From Sulfurimonas sp. SAG-AH-194-C20 (GTDB lineage: Bacteria > Campylobacterota > Campylobacteria > Campylobacterales > Sulfurimonadaceae), in NCBI RefSeq assembly GCF_029215975.1, contig NZ_JAEMVD010000001.1, forward strand, positions 62,001-126,000: DNA of 64,000 nucleotides, written 5' to 3'. A program made the position numbers and the translations under genes. A model generated the notes under the pieces. That model was given only the letters and a program-made list of their open reading frames with translations, was not told the DNA's origin and did no database searches. Of the stretch, positions 41,048 to 49,762 are shown piece after piece; the first letter of the stretch is position 1, and every line of letters starts with the position of its first letter.

Positions 41048-41655
41048 AGAGTCTTTTTATATAAGATTCTAAATCTAGTTTTAGAGATGTGAGAAGGTTC
41101 TGTTACTAACTCGGAACTTATCTCTTTGAGGTTATTATCCAAAAACTGATCTATCTCGACTTGTGTTAAAGGCCAAGGCGGTCCACCATCTGAAAGCTCT
41201 TTTTTATGTGCAACTACAAGAAGCTCACCCTCTTTGGCTACACTCCGAGCTACTGCTTGTATCATCTTTGTACGAAACTCTCTTGGAAGAGATTGCACGG
41301 TAAATGCCTCAAAAATAAAATCAAAATGCTCAAAGTATTTGTCAGGCATATCAAAAATATCTTGTTTTTCGTAAGTAATATCAGTACCACTAAATCGTTT
41401 TTGAGCGATATCTAGTGCAGTTTGAGAGATATCTATGGCGAGAGTCTCATACCCTGCGTTTGACAAAGCAAAAGCATCATCACCTAAACCACAACCGATA
41501 ACTAGGGCTTTTCCTTTATGCTCTTTATTTTCATCTAAGTAAGTTTGCAGAAGTGGATTTACATCACGCCTTGCCCAAGGGATGTTTTCATGTGAATCTT
41601 CATTTTGTTTATAAAGGTCTTCAAACCAAGCACTCGCTTTCATTTCTTCTTGCAT
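41044..41655 (-). CDS. TPMT-like SAM-dependent methyltransferase
   Basis: PWARRDVNPLLQTYL; KALVIGCGLGDDAFALSNAG. Confidence 0.85.
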   Translation of the reverse strand: MQEEMKASAWFEDLYKQNEDSHENIPWARRDVNPLLQTYLDENKEHKGKALVIGCGLGDDAFALSNAGYETLAIDISQTALDIAQKRFSGTDITYEKQDIFDMPDKYFEHFDFIFEAFTVQSLPREFRTKMIQAVARSVAKEGELLVVAHKKELSDGGPPWPLTQVEIDQFLDNNLKEISSELVTEPSHISKTRFRILYKKTL

Positions 41656-42234
41656 CTATATTTCCTTGTGTGTCATGTATGGTCGCATTGCGTTATGGGT
41701 ATGCTCTACGGCTTGAACTGCACCTTGTGAGTCGAGAGTTTTACCAAGTGTATGAAGATATGAAGCATAAAACTGCCAAGCCATAAGTATGGAGTCAACA
41801 ACAAACTCAAAACTTTTTTTATCAGTAAAGACTAATTCTCCCTCTTCTTCAAAGATTTTCATACTATGGCTTATTCGTTCTCTGTGGGCAATGTTGTCTT
41901 TTATGTACATCTCTTCTAACTCTTTATCACGAGAAAATAAAAAGAGCATCTCTTTAAAGAAAAACCTATACTTCCACTGAATCTGTATAAGAAGTTTTTC
42001 ATGTTCTTGAAGTTCTTGTATGTTTTTCGGTAACTCAGCAACACTCAAAAAAGCTTCCTCACGGAGTTGCAGATAGAGTAAACGGACAATCTCTTCACGA
42101 TTTTTATAATGGTAGTGCAAATTACCAGGGCTAATACCCATCGCTTTTGCTATATGATTTGTGGTAGCTGACTGTGTGTTTGTTTGGTTAAACAGCTTGA
42201 GTGCAGCTTCTAAAATGGCTTCTTTTCTCGACAT
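41656..42234 (-). CDS. TetR-family regulator
   Basis: TNHIAKAMGISPGNLHYHYKNREEIV. Confidence 0.88.
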   Translation of the reverse strand: MSRKEAILEAALKLFNQTNTQSATTNHIAKAMGISPGNLHYHYKNREEIVRLLYLQLREEAFLSVAELPKNIQELQEHEKLLIQIQWKYRFFFKEMLFLFSRDKELEEMYIKDNIAHRERISHSMKIFEEEGELVFTDKKSFEFVVDSILMAWQFYASYLHTLGKTLDSQGAVQAVEHTHNAMRPYMTHKEI

Positions 42235-42257
42235 TTTAACTCCTAATAGTAAAATTA

Positions 42258-42273
42258 TAGTGTAATTACTCTA
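42258..42273. promoter_or_regulatory. TetR operator candidate O1 TAGTGTAATTACTCTA
   Basis: 16-bp near-palindrome, exact reverse complement of 42403-42418, just upstream of the tetR start. Confidence 0.7.
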
Positions 42274-42357
42274 ATGTGTCAACAAATTTGTAAATTCGCT
42301 ATACATACCTTGAATAAGTACTTGTCAAGGGTTAAAGAAGAAGTGAAAATGGACTGT

Positions 42358-42373
42358 TAGAGTAATTGCTCTT
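42358..42373. promoter_or_regulatory. Degenerate TetR operator candidate O2 TAGAGTAATTGCTCTT
   Basis: Related to O1/O3; abuts the -35 element. Confidence 0.5.
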
Positions 42374-42400
42374 GACAATAAAGTGAAGAAGTTCTATAAT
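42372..42400 (+). promoter_or_regulatory. Sigma70-type promoter TTGACA-N17-TATAAT
   Basis: Consensus hexamers 42372-42377 and 42395-42400. Confidence 0.75.
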
Positions 42401-42402
42401 TT

Positions 42403-42418
42403 TAGAGTAATTACACTA
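42403..42418. promoter_or_regulatory. TetR operator candidate O3 TAGAGTAATTACACTA
   Basis: Immediately downstream of the -10 box. Confidence 0.7.
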
Positions 42419-42456
42419 ATGCTAAATAGTGTAGATTTAATCACAAGGAAAAGAAA

Positions 42457-42837
42457 ATGAAAGATAAAATTATCTTAGGTATACAAATAGTAGTTGGTTT
42501 AATGTTGGTAGTTTTTGGAGCAAATGGATTTTTACAGTTTATGCCAATGCCCGAGCACTCAAAAGAAATGGGAGATTGGTTACAAGCAGTGTATATGACA
42601 GTTTATATTTTTCCTCTTATCGCATTTATAGAGATAGTTGCAGGTTTAGCATTTTTAAGTAATAAACTTGTTGCACTAATGGCTATTATCGTTATGCCGG
42701 TAGTCTTAAATGCAACACTTGCACATATATTTTTAAATGATATTGGAGGAGTTGGGATGGCACTCTTTTTAACTATCTCCATTGCACTTATAATGATAGG
42801 GAAAAAAGAGGCATATAGGGCTATATTTAAAGCATAA
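42457..42837 (+). CDS. DoxX-like membrane protein
   Basis: Four hydrophobic segments; VVFGANGFLQFMPMP. Confidence 0.75.
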   Translation: MKDKIILGIQIVVGLMLVVFGANGFLQFMPMPEHSKEMGDWLQAVYMTVYIFPLIAFIEIVAGLAFLSNKLVALMAIIVMPVVLNATLAHIFLNDIGGVGMALFLTISIALIMIGKKEAYRAIFKA

Positions 42838-42846
42838 GGAATTATT

Positions 42847-43593
42847 ATGAGCAGGGTCAAATATTTAAAAAAAGAAGAACAACAAATTGAGCCTCTTTTT
42901 AACGGGGCATTTACAGAAAATAAACCTATAGGCTTTCCAAATAGAAGTGGTACTGATGCTTACTCAAACATTTTTTACTGGGCACATTTAGTAGCACATG
43001 AAACAGCTGAATTTCCTCTGCATCCACATGAGGGTTTTGAGATTATGACTTTTGTATTTAAGGGTGCAGTTGAACACTATGACACAGTTTCAAAGATTTA
43101 CACTCCTTTAAAAGCAGGGGACGTGCAAGCTATTCAAGCAGGTTCTGGTGTTTCACACTCTGAGAGAATTACAAAAGGAACTGAAATGTTTCAAATATGG
43201 TTTGACCCTGATTTCTCAAAAACTATGTCACAGGATGCGACATATAAAGATTACTCGGCAGATAGTTTTCATACTCAGAGTGATGAAAATAAAGAGACTC
43301 TTATATATATCGGTAATAATGGGAGCATGAAGAGTATAACTGAGGGTTTGGAGATACAAAAAACAAGATATAAAAGTGGTAAGTTTAATGAAGTTCTTAA
43401 CCCCGAGTTTACTTACTCTCTTTACCTTTTAGAGGGTAAACTAGAGTTAGATGGAGAGACTCTTGTAAAAGATGATTATTATGTTTTACAAGATGCATCA
43501 AGTGTTGTTTATGATGTCAAAGATGGTGCAGAACTTTTTGTCATAAAAACACCAACAGAGATAAAATATAGACGATTTATAGAACGGTATTAA
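42847..43593 (+). CDS. Pirin-family protein
   Basis: PLHPHEGFEIMTFVFKGAVEHYDT; VQAIQAGSGVSHSER; FQIWFDP. Confidence 0.88.
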   Translation: MSRVKYLKKEEQQIEPLFNGAFTENKPIGFPNRSGTDAYSNIFYWAHLVAHETAEFPLHPHEGFEIMTFVFKGAVEHYDTVSKIYTPLKAGDVQAIQAGSGVSHSERITKGTEMFQIWFDPDFSKTMSQDATYKDYSADSFHTQSDENKETLIYIGNNGSMKSITEGLEIQKTRYKSGKFNEVLNPEFTYSLYLLEGKLELDGETLVKDDYYVLQDASSVVYDVKDGAELFVIKTPTEIKYRRFIERY

Positions 43594-43606
43594 AAAAGAA
43601 TATGCT

Positions 43607-44350
43607 GTGAAGAAGTTGTTTTTAGCTATTTTATTTGTGCCCTGTATCTTATTGACACAAGAGTCCTATTCTTTTGTAAATCTAGGAATTAATTATACTA
43701 ATTGGACTAAACAAACTCAAGATAATATATTAACGAAGAACTTTATATTTGCAAGTACTGAATATGGTTTTGGCTCTAAATTAACTGAGTTCTATGGCAA
43801 TACAAATATTGAAAATCCTTTTAATTCCTATGATGATGAACAAGCAAAAAATTTACGGTTTTTAATGGTTAATGATTTTGACATTAAATTAACTGAATCT
43901 TTTAGGATTCATTTACAAGATTTTCACTTACAAACAGATAATTATTTTGTCAATGATTCTGTTTTAGGTTTTTCTTATAAATATATTTACCAAGGGTTTT
44001 GGTTTAAGCCATTTATTGGTGTTCATTATACATATGATAGTTATTTTAACGGAGTTAATGGCTTAATGACAGGATGGCTTTTGGACTATAAGTTTAAGAT
44101 ATTAGAACAGACTTTTTCTATCTTTGAGTGGAATGAGATAGAGTTTTTAAGAGATAAGAATTTCTATGAACTTGTAGACGGAACCCCAATAGGTGATTCT
44201 AAAAGTAATGGGCTAAATGGTGCTATAAAGTTTTATTGGCACCCGAATGAAAAGATAACAGCAGGAATAGAGTACAGGTACTCAAAGTATAAACGAGGTA
44301 GTAAAGAGTTTTTAGGAGCTTTGATCTATAGTGTGAAGTGTAATTTTTAA
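43607..44350 (+). CDS. Tsx/OmpK-like outer membrane protein
   Basis: Signal peptide; FVNLGINYTNW, GIEYRYSKY, beta-barrel pattern. Confidence 0.6.
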   Translation: MKKLFLAILFVPCILLTQESYSFVNLGINYTNWTKQTQDNILTKNFIFASTEYGFGSKLTEFYGNTNIENPFNSYDDEQAKNLRFLMVNDFDIKLTESFRIHLQDFHLQTDNYFVNDSVLGFSYKYIYQGFWFKPFIGVHYTYDSYFNGVNGLMTGWLLDYKFKILEQTFSIFEWNEIEFLRDKNFYELVDGTPIGDSKSNGLNGAIKFYWHPNEKITAGIEYRYSKYKRGSKEFLGALIYSVKCNF

Positions 44351-44367
44351 ATTAAAAAGGAAAAAAG

Positions 44368-44880
44368 ATGAAAACAGTAGACTACCTTATTATTGTGGCA
44401 AGCAGTGAGCAAAATATGAAGCTAGGAAATAGCATAAGAGAACACTTAGAAATACTAGAAAAAACTAGTAAAATCATAGATATAGTAAGCCTGGACTTAC
44501 CAATGTATACTTCACAAAAAGAAGATAAAGATGGTATACCTAAAGTAATAAGTAGTTTGGTTGAGGAGATGAAGTCTGCTAAAGCATATATATTTGTTGC
44601 TCCTGAGTACAACTACACTATACCTCCATCACTCACAAACTTTGTGGCTTGGGTTTCTCGTGTTGGTGATGACTTTAGAGTTCTTTTTAGTGAAAAAGCC
44701 ATCTTAAACGCGACCTTTAGTGGTGGTGGCGGTGCTGATGTTTTAAATGCAATGCGAGTACAGTTCACAAAACTAGGTGCCATGGTTATGCCAAGAGAAG
44801 TTCTAGCAAACTATGCTAAACCTTTAAATACAGAGAGTCTAGAAAAAACACTCTTGCAGTTAATTAAATTTTCTTCTTAA
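44368..44880 (+). CDS. NADPH-dependent FMN reductase
   Basis: AKAYIFVAPEYNYTIPPSLTNFVAWV. Confidence 0.85.
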   Translation: MKTVDYLIIVASSEQNMKLGNSIREHLEILEKTSKIIDIVSLDLPMYTSQKEDKDGIPKVISSLVEEMKSAKAYIFVAPEYNYTIPPSLTNFVAWVSRVGDDFRVLFSEKAILNATFSGGGGADVLNAMRVQFTKLGAMVMPREVLANYAKPLNTESLEKTLLQLIKFSS

Positions 44881-44890
44881 GGAGTTTACT

Positions 44891-46135
44891 ATGGATACTT
44901 TACGATTAAAAAATGCACTTTGGGGAGCTTTTATCTCCGATGCAATGTCGATGCCAGTTCACTGGTACTATAAACGCAAGTATATTAAAGAGGATTTTGA
45001 TGGTGCGATAAAGGGCTACAACGATGCTCCCCATCCTCACCCAGAATCATTTATGGTTGGTAATATGTATCATCCAAACATCAAAAAAGCACAAGAGTTA
45101 GGGCGACCTTTTGACATAGCACACGAACACATCCGTTTTTACAATACTAACTATAATGATTTTAATATCAAACTAGCTGTTCATAGTGGTGAGCATAAAA
45201 ATGCAATGCCTGCCAAAGATGAAAGGTATCATTATCATCATGGACTAAAAGCGGGTGACAACACTCTTGGTGCGAACTTAATGCGTGTTCTTATGTGTTC
45301 AGTTACAAAAACAAAAGAGTACAAGCAAGAAGATTTTATTGATGGATTTATTAGTCATTTGACTACACCGGGAGTGAACAAAGACCCCTATACAGAAGTA
45401 TATGTAAGAGCTTGGTTTAACAAGTATACAGATGGTGTTCCTCCGCATGCTTGTGCAGAAGAACAAAGAAATGTCTGGTCAATTGCTTCAAGTGGTGGGG
45501 CTATTCGTCCGCTCTTACTTTCTCTAACTTCGCCGTCTGTCTATCAAGGATTAGGTGTAGCACTACAACATCAGCAAATAACACACAGATCTGACAATGT
45601 AAGTTCGGCACTAACATATCTAGTGCCACTGCTTCATGAACTTTTAGAGAAAAAAGATCCTATGAGTACCATCAAAGAGCATGCTTCAAAAGTACAGCTT
45701 ATCAAGATAAAAGGCTCAGTGCTCTCAAAAACTTATGCAGACTATATGGGACCGGGAAATATTCCTAAAGATGAGATGTGGAAGATTCACACCGAATTTT
45801 CAGATGAAACACTTGACCTAGATGCACTCTTAGAAAAATATACTGAAGATGAGATACTAGGAACTGTTTTTACAACTGGCTGTTACACAGAACACTCAGT
45901 AGCTGTTCTCTCTTACCTTTTGTATAAAAACAAGTTTGATTTTAGAGCCTGTATCTTGGCAAATGCAAACGCAGGTGGAGATAATGTACATAGAGGGATA
46001 CTTCTAGGTATGTTGGCCGGTGCAGCCTGTGATGAAATAGCTCAGGATTTAAAAGAAGGTCTTGTCGAGTATGAGAGTATTAAAAAAGAGATAGATGACT
46101 TTGTTAAAACTATTATGAAAAAAGGAAATGAGTAG
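44891..46135 (+). CDS. ADP-ribosylglycohydrolase-family protein
   Basis: NALWGAFISDAMSMPVHWYY; ANANAGGDNVHRGILLGMLAGA. Confidence 0.88.
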   Translation: MDTLRLKNALWGAFISDAMSMPVHWYYKRKYIKEDFDGAIKGYNDAPHPHPESFMVGNMYHPNIKKAQELGRPFDIAHEHIRFYNTNYNDFNIKLAVHSGEHKNAMPAKDERYHYHHGLKAGDNTLGANLMRVLMCSVTKTKEYKQEDFIDGFISHLTTPGVNKDPYTEVYVRAWFNKYTDGVPPHACAEEQRNVWSIASSGGAIRPLLLSLTSPSVYQGLGVALQHQQITHRSDNVSSALTYLVPLLHELLEKKDPMSTIKEHASKVQLIKIKGSVLSKTYADYMGPGNIPKDEMWKIHTEFSDETLDLDALLEKYTEDEILGTVFTTGCYTEHSVAVLSYLLYKNKFDFRACILANANAGGDNVHRGILLGMLAGAACDEIAQDLKEGLVEYESIKKEIDDFVKTIMKKGNE

Positions 46136-46244
46136 TTCGATATTGACAATGTAAGGAATGATAAATAAACAAAACACAGTAAGACATCTCAAGTATAATC
46201 ATTACAAAAGATTTAAACTTTTGTAATAATGAAGAAAGACTACT

Positions 46245-46481
46245 TTAGTCTTCAGGTGCCGCTGCAAATAGAGCTTTTTTATTCTCTACCCACTTTTGCA
46301 TCCCTCCTGGGTCAGTCATAAGTTTAATCATCTCTTCTATTACAGTTACATGTGCTTTATCGCCTTCACTGAACATTTTCATCCCATGAGCTCTACTTAA
46401 CTCCGCCATCTCATCAAAAGTCTCAGCTTTAAACTCTTCATCGCAGGCACCGCCTAGTTGTTTACATGTCATTGTTTTCAT
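46245..46481 (-). CDS. DUF1059-like small protein
   Basis: MTCKQLGGACDEEFKAETFDEMAELSRAHGMKMF. Confidence 0.75.
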   Translation of the reverse strand: MKTMTCKQLGGACDEEFKAETFDEMAELSRAHGMKMFSEGDKAHVTVIEEMIKLMTDPGGMQKWVENKKALFAAAPED

Positions 46482-46492
46482 ATTTTTCCTTT

Positions 46493-46759
46493 TTATACAC
46501 TTAGTTTAATTTTATCAGTAGTAAACTGATGAATAAGCATCTGAATTAAATTTTGATATGGAATAGAGCTTTCAAGTGATTTTCGCTTGAGTTCATATAA
46601 ATCATTTTCAGAAATTCTAATCGAGATGGCTTTTTTCTTTTGATGCTTGATTATAGACTGTAATTCTATTGTTCTTTGCTTAATATTTCCCTTGCTTTGC
46701 CACTCTTCATTCTCAACACTTGCAAGTATATCAAGTTCAAATTCATCTAAATTAGCCAT
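46493..46759 (-). CDS. CopG/RHH-type antitoxin-like protein (no adjacent toxin)
   Basis: KAISIRISENDLYELKRKSLESSIPYQNLIQMLIHQF. Confidence 0.75.
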   Translation of the reverse strand: MANLDEFELDILASVENEEWQSKGNIKQRTIELQSIIKHQKKKAISIRISENDLYELKRKSLESSIPYQNLIQMLIHQFTTDKIKLSV

Positions 46760-46896
46760 TGTTGACTCCTTTTGTACCCCAAGTTACCACGTTAAAAACA
46801 GCTTAAATACCAATGCTTTTTTCATAAATTCCCTTATTAAATTTCCGACTTAATAGTAAATATAGGTGCTTAAAACACTTCTCAAACTATGGTATA

Positions 46897-48025
46897 TTGG
46901 GAGTAAACAAAGATTTATTTACAAATGATTGTAAAAAAAGCTCAAAAATATGTATAAATTTTCAATCTAAAAATGTTATTTCTAAGGGTCTAAGAAGAGG
47001 AATAAAACGATATTTTTGTAAAGATTGCAAAGTGTCTTTCAGCTCAAAAAGAAGACCAGAGCAACAACAAAAAATTATTTTCGAAGAGTACTTTTTACAT
47101 CGTCAAACTCTAAAACAATTATTCGTTAAATATGCTAGATCAATTAGCTGGATTGTGAAGCAAAGAGATGAATATATTGTTGATTTTAAAGTTCATACCC
47201 TCAAGGGGCACCCCGTAATCCACGACCTGTAAATCTAATTTGTGATGCTACTTTTTATGGAAAGAGGAAAGACGGGGTGCCCCTTGAGGGTATAAGTTAG
47301 GCACCTTAGTATTTAAAGATAATGAGACTAAAGAAATACTCATTTGGAAGCATATTCAAAGTGAAATAGTTCAAGACTACAAATATTTAAAGGAAGAGCT
47401 ACTGGCTCGCAGATATACAATCACAAGCGCAACTTTAGATGGTAAAAAAGGCTTGTATAAGGCCTTTAAAGATATTCCAATACAAATGTGTACCGCAAGG
47501 GCATCAACACCATTTCCATCAAAAGAAGATTGTACAGCGATATTTAACTATGAGACCAAAATTACAAGCTAGTAAAGATCTTTAGAAAATAGTTTCGAGG
47601 CTAACTCTTTCAACAGAGAAAAACTTCACAAATAAACTAGATGTACCCCAAGAGTATTTCATCCCTTCGGTCAGGGCAATGGTACGAAAATTATAAAGAT
47701 TTTTTAGAGGAAAAAAGTGTATCAAACACTACTGGAAAACTTCACTATACCCATCCAAGAATTAGAGCAGCTTATGGGATGCCCCTTGAGGGTACAGAAG
47801 TTTACGAACAAATTTACTTTACCTTTTTACCTATAAAAACTACAAGCATTTATCCATCTCAAATACAACAAATGCACTCGTACCGCAAGGGCATAAAAAA
47901 AGGTAGAGTATTTTCACATATGAAAAATATGATTAGTTTGCATCGCGGACTAAGTAAAAGTTTGAAGCTAAATTTAGTTGATTATTATTTGGTGAATTAT
48001 AAGAAAAAGCAGAAAACTAAGCACC
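46897..48025 (+). pseudogene. Disrupted transposase (copy 1)
   Basis: Reading frame restored only by removing 20+20+19+34+20+19 nt; also an in-frame TAG after DL (gatctttag). Confidence 0.85.
47195..47293. repeat. 22-bp perfect inverted repeat formed by two opposite 20-nt insertions
   Basis: ATACCCTCAAGGGGCACCCCGT (47195-47216) / ACGGGGTGCCCCTTGAGGGTAT (47272-47293). Confidence 0.9.
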
Positions 48026-48214
48026 CGTTTTTACTATTAAGTCTCTTTATCAATCATACTCTCTCCAAATATTTATTTGAAGTTATAGTATCTTTTTTAC
48101 TTAATAAAGTGGTGCACTTTTAGTTTGCACTACTGGTGTATTTTACCTTTGCACTTGACAATAAGTCGCTGCTAGGCTACTTATTGGCTACTATGTTTTG
48201 TTGTATCTGAACTT

Positions 48215-48496
48215 TTAAGACGGTTTGTTTTGATTGAAAATATTTAGTATTTCAATACTGTTGTCTTCTAAATTGATCTCGTAGTTTATAGTGTGTTTCT
48301 TATAGATTAAATCTCGTATATTTTTATCACTAAAATAAATTGATTGTCTATATTTAAATGGAAAATTTGGAATATTTTTTATGAGTTTATCTAATTCTTG
48401 TTGAAATTTTTTACTAGCACTAACTTTATCTTTGGCGATATTCTGTAAAGTTACCAAAAGATTTATTTGAAATTTTCTTGAACGAATTATTTTCAT
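48215..48496 (-). CDS. ParE/RelE-type toxin
   Basis: FQQELDKLIKNIPNFPFKYRQSIYFSDKNIRDLIYKKHTINYEI. Confidence 0.75.
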   Translation of the reverse strand: MKIIRSRKFQINLLVTLQNIAKDKVSASKKFQQELDKLIKNIPNFPFKYRQSIYFSDKNIRDLIYKKHTINYEINLEDNSIEILNIFNQNKPS

Positions 48497-48498
48497 AC

Positions 48499-48744
48499 TT
48501 ATTTTTCAAATTCTAAAAAAAACTGCTCTATCTCTTTTTCATATTGTTCTTCAGATAACATTTCCATTTTACCACTTTTAATGTCATCTCTAATTTGATG
48601 TAACTTTTTTTGTCTCTCATAAAAATAAGGGTCAAGTTCTAAATTCTTATCTTGTTTTATTACTATATTGTCACTATGATTATTAACATAGTTCATAAAG
48701 TCACCAACATAATCATCTTGAACTTGAATTGCTATATTTTGCAT
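48499..48744 (-). CDS. Cognate antitoxin
   Basis: Two nt upstream of the toxin; small charged protein MQNIAIQVQDDYVGDFMNYVNN. Confidence 0.7.
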   Translation of the reverse strand: MQNIAIQVQDDYVGDFMNYVNNHSDNIVIKQDKNLELDPYFYERQKKLHQIRDDIKSGKMEMLSEEQYEKEIEQFFLEFEK

Positions 48745-48793
48745 AATGTACTCCACTTTTGAATTAAGCACATTATAGCAAAAATTCAGTAAA

Positions 48794-49189
48794 TTAAGCT
48801 CCTGTTATAATCATAACTATTTCTACAAAATTCTCTTCTACGGTATCATCAAATGAAGTTGCAAATGCCATGGCACATTCGTCATGAATAACTTCATATG
48901 CAATATCTATATGCTTCTGTATATCTACAACACTATAGTGAGCAGATATATGAAAATAAAAAAAGACACAACTAGCATTGGCTAAGATATCGCTATTTGT
49001 TTCACATAATGTAGATATTGACTTTTGTATTGCAGACTCACCATGAGTTATACATCTGTCAATATATGCCGACCCTCCAACTTCCATAAAGTCTATATAG
49101 TCTGTATGACTAAGATTAAAATCTACGGCTTTTGGGCTTGTGAGTTGTTTAAATTCATTTACTAGTTCTTCTCTTGATAGTTTAGTCAA
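48794..49189 (-). CDS. Second stand-alone FtsZ C-terminal-domain-like protein
   Basis: VDFNLSHTDYIDFMEVGGSAYIDRCITHGESAIQKSIS..ILANASCVFFYFHISAHYSVVDIQKHIDIAYEVIHDECAMAFATSFDDTVEENFVEIVMIITGA. Confidence 0.55.
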   Translation of the reverse strand: MTKLSREELVNEFKQLTSPKAVDFNLSHTDYIDFMEVGGSAYIDRCITHGESAIQKSISTLCETNSDILANASCVFFYFHISAHYSVVDIQKHIDIAYEVIHDECAMAFATSFDDTVEENFVEIVMIITGA

Positions 49190-49234
49190 TTTTATCCTTT
49201 AATTTACATTGTCAGATAGGCTAATATAATGATA

Positions 49235-49450
49235 TTAGCCTACATTCCAAAATGATGCAATTCCCCAAATAACAAGAAAAATACCAATAAAGGGAGCAAA
49301 TACAACAAGATTAACTAATGCAATTCTTGCAAGTACTCCGCCCACTCCAGCACCTAAGATAGCTCCACCAATTCCATATGATGAATATCCAAAGTATATG
49401 CCAATTATTAAGCCAATTAATATAAAAAACTGCATATTAATTCTTTTCAC
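49235..49450 (-). CDS. Small glycine-rich membrane protein
   Basis: IGIYFGYSSYGIGGAILGAGVGGVLARIALVN. Confidence 0.6.
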   Translation of the reverse strand: MKRINMQFFILIGLIIGIYFGYSSYGIGGAILGAGVGGVLARIALVNLVVFAPFIGIFLVIWGIASFWNVG

Positions 49451-49655
49451 ATTTTGGAGAACATTTTTGACAAAGAGTATAACTTGTTAAGTTATTATTT
49501 TCAAGAAATAAAAAAACATTTTTACAAGTTTTTAAATTTTCACTATACTTTTGATTAATACTTTGTTTATTACCAATAACTTGATGTAGTGAAGTACAGT
49601 TTTTCTCGTGAACTATATATTTGTTGTTCGGCACATTATAAGAAACTTTATACAT
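49437..49655 (-). CDS. Small Cys-containing hypothetical protein
   Basis: TLCQKCSPKCEKN; overlaps the next CDS. Confidence 0.5.
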   Translation of the reverse strand: MYKVSYNVPNNKYIVHEKNCTSLHQVIGNKQSINQKYSENLKTCKNVFLFLENNNLTSYTLCQKCSPKCEKN

Positions 49656-49762
49656 TTAAACCTTAGAATTTGAATTTACCTTATCTTTCAATATAGGCAT
49701 ATTCAAATTTCCGACTTAATAGTAAATATAGGTGCTTAAAACACTTCTCAAACTATGGTATA

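Larger units (their letters stand above)
46847..48043 (+). mobile_element. IS copy 1, IS256-like Zn-binding variant, with six small internal insertions
   Basis: 26-bp TIRs GACTTAATAGTAAATATAGGTGCTTA / TAAGCACCCGTTTTTACTATTAAGTC; transposase fragments with Zn ribbon and DDE motifs. Confidence 0.85.

Noticed and set aside
47491-47509. GTACCGCAAGGG resembling a conserved 23S rRNA string
   Set aside because: Similarity ends after GGG; surrounding sequence is transposase coding DNA, not rRNA.
47641-48123. 160-aa ORF as an independent gene
   Set aside because: It is a frame-restored fragment of the interrupted IS transposase; likewise 50305-50727 and 50540-50767.
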